Under the pieces are notes generated by a model. That model ran no database searches. It was not told the origin of the DNA and was given only the letters and a program-made list of their open reading frames with translations. Below are positions 1 through 9,205 of a stretch of 64,000 nucleotides of DNA, piece by piece. Position numbers and translations under genes: made by a program. Position 1 is the stretch's first letter. Every line of letters begins with the position of its first letter. This DNA is from Clavelina lepadiformis (taxonomy: Eukaryota; Chordata; Ascidiacea; Aplousobranchia; Clavelinidae), in contig NC_135244.1 in NCBI RefSeq assembly GCF_947623445.1, positions 5,270,001 through 5,334,000 on the forward strand. Direction: 5' to 3'.

Positions 1-836
1 GAACTAACATTTCAGAAAAAAATCATTTGATGGAAATCACGTTGTACAAACAAAAAACAAATAATGTAAAAAAACAACATTAAGAATAAGGTAAAACTTT
101 AAGAACAAGATGAAATAAAACAAAATCAGTCAATCATTCTGTTGCAAAAGGAGTGTTCTTATTGTGCTTTGTTGGCATTGTTGTACTTTACTATCAAGTA
201 ATGTTTCTCGTGGCCTTCTCCAAAGTTTCTGTCTTTGGCCAAAATCTTTTTCAATATGGAAAAGCTTCTCTCCACGGATGCAGATGTTGCTTGGGAGTTT
301 TGTTCTTGCATTTTAAAATCAAAAATCTTGCATGTTGCCAACTGAAAAACGCTATACTGATAGTCTCTACACTGTCTACAGCAACTTTCTAATCTAAAGC
401 TGCATTTAAAATTGACAAAACGCTTTTCTAGTGTTGACTTTTTTTCGTTTCTGCGTATTAAGATTGACAACTTGCAGTTTCAAATGCAATGCCTTCACAA
501 CGTGACGTCACCAGACGCGTTGAAAGACCTTCCCTCTCAGTCTCTTTGTGGCTTTGGTTCCAAGTATAATTTGGGGCACTGGAATTGTTTGCGGTACAAG
601 AAAAGAGAAAAACGGAAAAATAATATTACAAAATGGTTACAAAATTACAAGTTTAATAGATTTTGACCTAAAAGAAACAATTTAACCGTATTTTGACCTA
701 ACGTAACATTTTGACTTTATTTGACCTAATAACTTCTATACCACACGTCGTACAAAGCTGAAATTTGTTTTGTGCTTGTTTGATAGCATTCTGAGCAGGT
801 TAAAAAAATTGACCATATTGACTTTTGGTTGCCCTA
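1..836 (-). mobile_element. hAT DNA transposon, right part (cut by window edge)
   Basis: The element ends at 836 with the terminal sequence TGGTTGCCCTA, the reverse complement of the TIR (TAGGGCAACCA) of the complete element at 12344-13012. Bases about 340-836 match that element in inverted orientation, including the hAT-type subterminal motif TTTTGACCTAA near 660-730. The other end lies outside the window, so the target duplication cannot be checked. On the minus strand, 470-159 encodes a transposase tail (separate entry). This is the longer family member; the 12344 copy looks like its internally deleted derivative. Family assignment is seen in sequence (TIR, transposase motif); autonomy cannot be judged. 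Confidence 0.8.
159..470 (-). pseudogene. hAT transposase C-terminal fragment
   Basis: An open frame of about 103 residues contains SATSASVERSFSILKKI-like sequence (here QATSASVERSFSILKKIL), the signature of the hAT C-terminal dimerisation region. It is followed by a tail resembling the YLxxKYN end seen in many hAT transposases. The rest of the transposase (zinc finger, DDE/RNase H core) is not recognisable upstream before the TIR at 836, only about 370 bp away, so this is a fragment or a late exon. It starts without a convincing own ATG. Known: this region mediates transposase dimerisation. Inferred: not a host gene. Confidence 0.75.
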
Positions 837-1313
837 TTGATAACCTTTTCACGTAAAAATTAATGCGTACCACCAATTCAATGTTCAGTAAACTGCACTA
901 TTCAAGGGTCAATGTTCATGGTTGACTGCACACCGCCTTTGCTATCTGACCACACGCTCTGCACAATACATTATTTGGCCCTCAAACAAGTTTTGGGCGG
1001 ACAGGGACCAAACGATACCAAACAGATTTTGTTTCTTTACTCGCAGAAAATATAACGAAATGTGCTGAAATACAAAAAGAAAAAGTACATTTTGAACAAG
1101 ATCGTATGAGAAAATGGGTTCTGCCATATACAATTGCAGAAATTATATATACAATTCAAATGAAATTTAGTTGGTCTAATACACTGTTAACTTTTTCGTA
1201 TAAGGTCTAGTGGTGAAGGTAAAAATCCCAATGTACATAGGTAAAAAAACAGAAGTGCTAAACACTGGAAGAAAAGACAATACACATAATATAAGAATAA
1301 AGTGAATTAGCTG
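837..1313. other. Intergenic, nothing recognised
   Basis: This is AT-rich sequence between the hAT end and the stop codon of the TCF20/RAI1-like gene. It probably contains that gene's 3' UTR. The polypyrimidine-AG at about 1270 on the minus strand could be the acceptor of an unresolved last exon (see the gene entry). Confidence 0.4.
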
Positions 1314-3571
1314 TCAAACAAACTTGGCGGTGAGCGTCTCTTCATCAAGTTCTAGACCCCTGGCAATAGCGCATGGATAATGATGCATCACATTTTTTCG
1401 GTTTCGACAAGATATGGTTGCACCACCCCGATGACAGAAAGAACAGAAAATATCTGCAGCATCACGCATTGCTGAGGCTATTCCGAAAATTTGATTTTGA
1501 ATGAGATAAACACCTGGTGTCCACATCGCGCACACTGAATGCGTCCACAACAATTTTGTTTTAAACTTGTGCACCACTTCCACGCTAGTGGAATCTAACA
1601 GCTCTGATTTTTTTCCACGTTTCCTTCTAGGACTTGTGTTATTGTTGGTCTTTGTTGGTGGTGACTCATTGGCTGGAAGTAAGTTTAACGATGGCTCCAT
1701 AAATACCATAGTATCAAGGTTTGTCGGTAACTTATTCTGGTTGCTGTCCTTGTTTTGAGAATTACTTTCGAAGAATTTAATGGTTCCTGTAAATCCCGGT
1801 ATTTGTAGTTTCTTTCGTTTTGAATTTGCTTTTTTTCCGTGTTCATTTAAAATAGAATCTACAGTTTGCATCATCCTTAACCTTGGCATCAATTCTTCGA
1901 TGCTTTCAAGGGTATTTTGAGTTGTGGGTGTTGAAGACACTGCTCAAAAATAAACAATTCATCTATTTATACACAATCAATTTATCTACAATCCACTACA
2001 ATAAACAGTTTATCTACAATTCATCTTTCTTTATCTATTCACAGCTTACACAACAACAACTGCAAAAAAGGGCAAACAGCAAAATATCAAGAAACGGGAC
2101 TCAATAGTCAATACACATAATATCAAGCTTTAACTTAAAATTTTTTTGAACATATATATTATTCGTTTCCGTGCACCAAAAAACACACAATAATCTTCTA
2201 CGTAAGTTAAACTATAAGCAATACCAAAAAAATGACAACAAATGCCTGTGATGATACCTGTTTGAACAAAAGAACCACTCGATTCCCCAGATGATGTGAT
2301 GTAACAAATATTTCTATCTCGATCAAAGCAAATCTTGCAAACAAAAAATTTTACGTTACATTTAAAAAATTACTAAGATGAACAAAAAGTTGATAACAAA
2401 TTCTACTTTATGAAACTTAAATATATCAAACACCTAAACAATCGAAAGAGCAAAACTATATTATTAGCATGAATTTTACAATACTGTAGTGTACTAGTGT
2501 TATATCGAAACACACCTCATTTTTGTTGTTCTTTGATGGGAAAAATGCATTAATATTTAGTGCTGAATAAAACCTTTCTCTGGCATCATCACGTCGCTCC
2601 ATGATATCATGAAATGTTGGCCCATATGGACCATACAGATCACCCAGCCCATGAAGAAAATTAGCTGGAAGGTGGCAAAATGCACAAGTTGTAATCTCAG
2701 GTAAAAAATTTTGCATGATTTGTTGTTTTGTTGGAACATATCTCTTTGCAGATACTTTTTCAGACTGCACTATTTCTTGCACTTTTGTGGCGTTTTGTGC
2801 TCGTTTTGGGCAACAATAAACTATTTTCTTTGTACTTAATGTTTTTGATCTATGTGGTTTCTTTAACTGAGCGGTATTTGTACAAAGTTTATGATTCATC
2901 TTTAACTGCTTCAATTCCTTCGTTAAAAAGCTTTTTGTAGTCTTGAGTTTTTTGGAAGATTTTGATACATTGGTGATTTTTCTTTTTCGATTTGTAAGTT
3001 TGGGTTTTTGTTTATCTGGTTGTTTTTTTTTGTTTGCGTCGCTAGACCTCATATTGCTTGAAACGGATTCATCATTTTCAGCGTCAACTTTCACTTCAGT
3101 AATGTCAGTTACAGTTTTACAGATCTCATTGACAACTGATTCAATTGTTTGTTCCACTTTATTCATTTGTTCCACTTTGTTTTGTTGGCCAGAAACATAT
3201 ATGATGGTTTGTTTTACTGCAGTTTCTTTTTGGTTATTAACTAAGTCATTTTTCTCTGGTTTGTTGTCTTTGTCTGTTGGACTTCCATCAGATGCTTTAC
3301 CACAGTCATCATTCAAATCATTTTCAGTGAACTTCGTTATATCCATATCACTCAGTTTTCGAAGTGGTGGTGATGGAAGACCTTCAACATGCTTTACTGA
3401 GTTCATTGTAGTTGTCGCGCCCATCACCCATTTGTTTCCATTCCATCTCCACACAACACTCAATTCACTACCATCAGGCCCTTTTCTTTTCTCATTTGGT
3501 TCTTTGATAATATTTGGCAAGATCATTGGTGTAACAACGGCTGTGGGTACAGTTCCCCCAGGACTTGACAT
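1314..3571 (-). CDS. TCF20/RAI1-like nuclear protein with extended PHD finger
   Basis: Three coding exons fit in phase: 3571-2516, 2333-2258 and 1939-1314, giving about 585 residues. The long first exon is Ser/Lys-rich and basic (nuclear-type, low complexity). The C-terminal part is an extended PHD (ePHD, HC5HC2H) domain like that of vertebrate TCF20 and RAI1: CxxC at 296/299 followed by GLGDLYGPYGP, then HxxCAMWTPGVYL (511-514 onward), CSFC at 543-546, GATISC at 550-555 and HHYPCA around 563-568. The family binds nucleosomes and acts in transcriptional control. A pyrimidine-AG (tttcag) ends at about 3591, just upstream of the ATG, which could be a 5'-UTR intron or a spliced-leader acceptor. 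Odd: the reading frame ends (LTAKFV) where the family has its final Cys-Pro-x-His zinc ligands, so either a last short exon is missed or the finger is shortened. The family call is firm; orthology to TCF20 versus RAI1 cannot be split. Confidence 0.82.
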
Positions 3572-4400
3572 TCCTTAAATTTACATATCCTGAAACAGTA
3601 TAAATTTTTTTAGAATACCAAAAATTATAAGTTGGATAAAATGAGCACAAAATTTTTAATTGCAATTGATAACATTCCATTACGAACCGAAAATTAAGTT
3701 TATCTCAACGAAGTTCCACTTTATACGCATATAATTATCAACAAGCCAAACAATTTCAAAACTACTGTCTTAGCAAAGCAGTCGGGAATGAACAATGCTT
3801 GTTATGACGTCATAATTGATCATTTAAAACAATATAAGATGGATAGTGCAAGCATGTTCTTGGCTCATACAACCAAATGCATATAGTTTAGGCCGAAATC
3901 AACGCGTTATGTTTAACTTACATTTATGTCGTGGTGTGTAAAAGCATGGTCTGTGTGTATTGTGACCTGTGGCCAATTTAGCCAGATGAAAGTGAAACAT
4001 AGCGTATTCCATATGATTCACTTCAACATGACCTACAGTCAAGCGGTGGGAATACGGTTTGACTCGGCATGGCACAAGGCAAATATTCATTTTGGCACAA
4101 TCATATTGAAACTATGCTGGCAACTGAAAATTTGATTCACTCATCCAGTCATCTGTATTCCTGCACACTCATAATATCCGTCAAAATGACCTAAGAGGTA
4201 CGTATTTCATGGAATACCCCCTGGGGCCATAACCAGATGGAAGTGCATTTTTTAACCCAGTCTGTATTGCGTGGCAGGATTTACCGAAATCTCAGTCCCT
4301 CAAGATTACAACAGCTAGTCAAGGTCCAAGTGTGTACCGAATCAATTTTTCTCCAGTGCATACATATCTAACACTTTTATAGACTTATCTAATAGCTGTA

Positions 4401-4739
4401 CAGTGGAAAGTGTGGCAGCTGCACACATGACATTCACCAAAGTGCATACCAAACATTTTTATCTTTACGCTAATTTATAATAAATAAACAAAGAAAGGAG
4501 ATTCGCGTGCTCGCTATCATTCAAAAATTTGCATGCACGATTTCTTGTCAAAAGTTTTCAAACTATCTAGTCGTCCCAAATCACGGCAAAGATGGCGTGC
4601 ACTGAAGGCTCAGTTCTTGGTTTACACATTATAAATTAGTATTTTTCTTTGCTTATTTATTAAAAATCGACGTGAACATAGAAAAATTTGGTGTAAACGT
4701 TGACTAGCCTCGTATATGTAGCTGCCACACTTTCTACTA
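4401..4739. mobile_element. Small TIR (MITE-like) element
   Basis: The sequence opens with CAGTGGAAAGTGTGGCAGCT and closes with its near inverse AGCTGCCACACTTTCTACTA, giving 20-bp terminal inverted repeats around about 340 bp of non-coding sequence. Pieces of the interior recur at 46040-46207 (GCACTGAAGGCTCA shared) and about 48427-48475 (CACGATTTCTYGTC shared), so this is an interspersed family. I could not define a target-site duplication, so the superfamily stays open. Confidence 0.6.
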
Positions 4740-6094
4740 TGGCAATATCAATATGGTACGTTCGTACTTTGTGTTTTGTGCAAAGTGTTTTTGATAAAGA
4801 AAATCTTGCTTGCAAGAACAGATAAAGAATTTGTGTGGATATAATCACGTAATCTCTTGTCTGAGGTATACATTTAGACTGCTAAGGGAGTGTATCTACT
4901 CAGTTCCTAAATTAAGGCTCATACTGTCTGTCATATGCTACAAAGTTAAGTGAGCAAAAAGTGTAAGCAATTAGCCTATTTGAAATTTATCAAGGGCGTG
5001 CAACCACTAAATGCAAACCGGTTTTAAACCAAACACCAAAACCAACTCTCTGCATATATCAGTATAAAACTAAGATATGATTTAAGATGCACCGAAATCA
5101 ACCGGCTGTGCTTTTTCCAGTCGCAAAAGTGACGACGTGAAATCAGACTTAAACAAAAGATTTTAATTACTTAGCTTTTAGACAGTTTTGTAAACATACC
5201 GGTATCTTACAGTTTTAATACAGTAATGCATTGACTCCTTCTTACCCCAAAATGACATTAGAGTTCATGATTTATGACTTTGTTTTGGACAATTAATTCA
5301 CAAATTTGATAATTTCTGAGGATGAGTTAGGCTAAAGTTACAAACCTGCCAAGAGAAGCAATGCACCTGTTCAATCAGATATAATGAATTTAAGATCGGT
5401 TTTGACAACTTTTGAATGCCGTTGATGAATTTTGAAGACAACTTAGAGAAACAGTAATCTATCTTGGATATAACAATTAATGCGCAACGAATAAAAGATA
5501 TAATCAACTTGTTTACTGGATCCTCATTGGCTAAACAATACAAACACTCCAGTGACCAGTGTTCAACCGGCTGACGGGACATGCAACCAGACTGGAATCG
5601 GCCTTCCCGCCGAAGATCTACGGCAGAAAATCAAATGCTGTTTTTACGCCGGCGGATTTTCGTGTATGTAAATTTTTGATGTACATATTTAGGCCTCCAT
5701 ATCTTTAAGTGGACATATTATTAAAAACTATTTTGAAGTAATATTGTTGTTGGCGTATACTATTTTCACTACTGGCGTAAATCTTCGGCGGACGAAGTTT
5801 GCGATTCCACTCTGGGACACCACCAACCTCAAGCAAAAAAACTTACTGGTATTTGTTTAGAGTCTAAACTTTAGACTTAACAGTGATGTGTAGGCACTTT
5901 TTCTTGCAGACCAACGCCATTTTAAAAACATAGACACTTCATAAAAAGCCTATTTAAAGCGGGGAAGTGATCCATTTACGACCTGCAAGGTAAACTTCAA
6001 ATTTAGGAGTAATGGTCTAAAAATGTGATATCTTGACTCCTAAATTGAAGCTTGGGTCAAACTTAGAGAATTCATTGGCTTTGTAGACTAAAGC

Positions 6095-6350
6095 CTGGGT
6101 CGATGGTCGGCTTAGTGGCCGAAATCCGAGTGGTTAGATCGCTGGGCTGGCAAAAATGCCTCGGGCCGTGTTCGATACATAGTGGTGGTCAATGGCGTAT
6201 TTTTGATTGCATTAGGAAGGGTAGGCTAAAAGTTTTTAAAATTGGGCCTCAAATTGTCGTACTTGTCTACCCCTCCCAAAACGAGCTAAGCGCAAAAACT
6301 TACACATCAAAAACCGCATCAAAACAAACGCAATGAAAATATTTTCTCAT
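6095..6350 (+). mobile_element. tRNA-derived SINE-like element
   Basis: Around 6115-6180 there is a tRNA-like head: GTGGCCGAAATCCGAGTGGTTAG-type box A followed, after a tRNA-like gap, by a weak box B (GTTCGATACAT; consensus GGTTCGANNCC). It resembles a Ser-type tRNA but cannot fold as a full acceptor stem and lacks the usual 3' half, so it is not a functional tRNA gene. The right boundary is uncertain; an A-rich stretch near 6300-6340 may be the tail. Confidence 0.4.
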
Positions 6351-6975
6351 ATTTTTATGTACAACCTGCCAATTTATGGAGTACAATTTTGAAACATCGT
6401 ATATCCTTTTGTTATATGTTTTTATAACTATAAGTTATTGCTGATAAATAATGAAAACAAGGTAATGCGATAGACGAAAAGGAAAAAAGACGCAAAAAGC
6501 TTATGACTCAAAAAAATTGGGTATATAAGGGGAGGGGCATAAACTAATGGCCCCACCTTCTAAATGAGATATTGCCAGTGGCACTGTCAATGTAATGCCT
6601 TTGGGCAAGGCATTGACGACGCTTGCTTGTGTTCAGAGGTCTCAATAAAATAACAAGTCCGGTCCATTGGACAAAGTCCATTCATGTCCGGTTACTGAGA
6701 AATCATCGTCGAGTTAAAGCAGTTCATAAACTTTGCTCATCCGAGGTTAAAGATCATGATATCATCAAAGATTATATCACATTGCAATGAAATAATAAAT
6801 ATCTATGATGCCATACCAAATGTCAATAGGTCGATTAGTATCGACTCAGATTCTTTGCGCCTTTTAAAAGGTTTAACTACAGTTTCAGTTTTTGCTGCTT
6901 TATTTATACTGGTTTAGGTTCGGTCTAGGTTCAGAAAGGTTAATAACTTAAATACTAGACACAACTGGTGAAATA

Positions 6976-7849
6976 GGGGAGAGTGGGGCACATTGGGACA
7001 AAAATAACGTTTTTTTAAATTGCTGTTTTAATTGAAGCCGAACGAAACCCACATTTCTACAAATAACAAAGATTTACTTCAGCTACAATATAAACCCCAC
7101 AGACAGCATAAATTCAATTAACACGAAACGACAGAAACAATTTAAAAAACAAAATATTTTGTCCCGTGACTAAAAAAATGTGCCCCGTGGGTACTTTGGG
7201 ACAAGGCGTGGGGCACATTGGGACATTAAAATTTTTGAAAGAAAATGTATTTGCAAAGCAAATTAATTCAAAAGAAACGATAAAAGACTCGGCAAACCTC
7301 CGAGTCGGTGTATTTTGTTTACATGATGACGTTTTTTGATTGACCAATATAGGGTGCCGAGTTATGGTCAGGTTATAACTACACTGATCTTGTTTTAAGT
7401 AGGCACTTTTTATCTTGAGATCTTACACCAAAGTATAAAAAATCGATTTTAGTAGGCGCTGGCACAATATGACACTGTCCCATGGTGCCCCAAAAATGTT
7501 GTCCTATTGTGCCCTTAGCACATAAAAATAATAAAACTGAATAACTACCAACTAAGCTGAAAAGCTATGTCAAATCTAACACAATAAAATAATACCCTAA
7601 TGTTAGGACTATTATTTAAAACTTTTCATTTACATTTACAAGCGTGCGATCGGAATGAAGTCTGTGAAAAAAATTTCAGATGTCAGAAACAAATCTCACC
7701 CTGTGCCTCAGAGCTCCGCTTGCCAGACAAAGAAACTTTAATGTTACTGATACGGCTGGTAGCAGACGATATGGTCAGCAGAACATCAACTTTCAGAGTT
7801 TCAAATTTTTTAAAGTAATTATCTTGTCCCATTGTGCCCCACCTTCTCC
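6976..7849. mobile_element. TIR transposon/MITE with TA target duplication
   Basis: The left end GGGGAGAGTGGGGCACATTG and right end (reverse complement GGAGAAGGTGGGGCACAATG) form imperfect inverted repeats of about 25 bp. Each is flanked by TA (6974-6975 and 7850-7851), as expected for TA-inserting families such as Tc1/mariner-like MITEs. Extra copies of the terminal motif (GTGGGGCACATTGGGACA and its inverse) lie inside at about 7190-7225 and 7483-7515. This suggests nested or multimeric ends. No transposase coding sequence is visible in its 874 bp, so it is non-autonomous. Confidence 0.72.
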
Positions 7850-8990
7850 TACAGAAATTTTCTTCTGCCAACATCTCGTGGGCAATGTTAAAGCTACTCC
7901 AGTGGGTTAACGAAAGGTTGGCACAAATAAATTTCTGTATTTCACCAGTTCTGCCTTGTTATTGATATTAGGCCTATTATGCTTGGTGGCAACCAAAGTG
8001 TGTTTAATAACTTTTATTGGCAACTAGTTCCAGTTTGGTGTCCCAATAACATTTGGTCAAATCGCTTTAGGGTTCTGGTTCAGTTCCGGTTTGACATTCG
8101 TCTGATTCTTACAAAGGTCAAAACTAAAGCAGAAATACGTTGCGTTACTTAAAACAAACACAACAGCAAAATTTGTGTAACAAAAACAACGAAAGCAAGA
8201 ATAGCATAGCTTACTTTTTAAGGTTGAATTCGCAAAATAAACTACATGTAAATAATGGAAAGAAAGCGTCCAAAGCTAAACCCCACTGATATTAAAAGTG
8301 CACTACTGCCACTGGCCTAATGATAGTTTCCAAGTACTTCAAGGCTCCAGTTTAACTCGCACCTTTAGTCAGTTAGATAAACAAAATTGTAAATGAATCC
8401 ATGCCCGAAGAAGATGCAACAACTGACGAAGTACAAACTTCATGGTCACTTAGTAGTTAAGCAAAGTGCTTTAGGTTTTTCTACAAAATACGAAGGTAGT
8501 TTTGACTTGGGCGGTTATTACCATGTATTAACTATTGAGCAAGGGTCACGTTGCCAAGATTGCTTTTTAGAGCTTTCTTCTGCAGGTGCGAAACAGAAGT
8601 ATTGATCAAGGGAGTTCCCAACAACGAAAAGAAATGTATACAACGTGGGGAAGTCCCATTGTGTTATTTCCTGATGGGAGAAATCCAAAAAGAAAATTCT
8701 CGAATACAAGAGTTTATAAAATATTTATTGTTCGCCCTTCTAATTAAACATAACCTGAGCAAGACCAGTGTCGAGAGTCAGGAGTAAAAGTTATGCTTTT
8801 TCTGAAAAGAGACATATTGAACGAAGGCTTAGTTATTTGACGTTGTTAATTAGTAAGGAAAAGTTTTATGAAATACGTTTAGCAGTAACCAGCAGAGCTT
8901 GTTAGCATAAGAATTTAATAACGGAGGCTCTCAGAATGAACGATTAAATATTCTAGTCAGGAACCGTTTTCTGAAAACTTTGCAATAAAT

Positions 8991-9080
8991 GACCGACGTG
9001 AAGCCACTGACCGGTTCCCTGGTTACTTATTCGCGGTTAAATAAGTAACCAGGGAATTGCTAATTTGCTTCACGTCGGTC
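8991..9080. repeat. Foldback hairpin, 90 bp
   Basis: GACCGACGTGAAGC at the left is perfectly inverted as GCTTCACGTCGGTC at the right. Inside these, TTCCCTGGTTACTTATT pairs with AATAAGTAACCAGGGAA. The whole could form a strong cruciform or RNA hairpin. The inner pair is shared with the longer foldback repeats at 19417-19590 and 22299-22472, so it belongs to a repeat family. It lies about 130 bp upstream of the PARP start codon. Confidence 0.75.
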
Positions 9081-9205
9081 AATGAATAATACTAACACAC
9101 CATTTTACCTTTAACATTTAACAAAAGCAACTTGTTGTAAATATAAAACAGTTTCTGTATGAGTTTGTCGTTTGTTGCGAAGTTGAATGAGATTTTATTG
9201 AGAAA

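Larger units (their letters stand above)
3592..9205. other. Intergenic region with scattered repeats, no gene seen
   Basis: About 5.6 kb without a supportable coding region. Short open frames (for example 5298-5582 and 6103-6336) lack family resemblance and codon continuity. It holds four annotated repeats: a TIR element at 4401-4739, a tRNA-derived SINE-like stretch from about 6095, a TA-flanked TIR element at 6976-7849, and a hairpin at 8991-9080. The last part should contain the promoter and 5' UTR of the PARP gene. Confidence 0.6.

Noticed and set aside
2943-3578. 211-codon plus-strand open frame
   Set aside because: Antisense shadow of exon 1 of the TCF20/RAI1-like gene.
5298-5582. 94-codon open frame, minus strand
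   Set aside because: No family resemblance, no splice context and composition like the surrounding non-coding DNA.
6110-6190. tRNA gene
   Set aside because: A-box and B-box-like words are present, but no acceptor or anticodon stem can be drawn; better read as a tRNA-derived SINE head.
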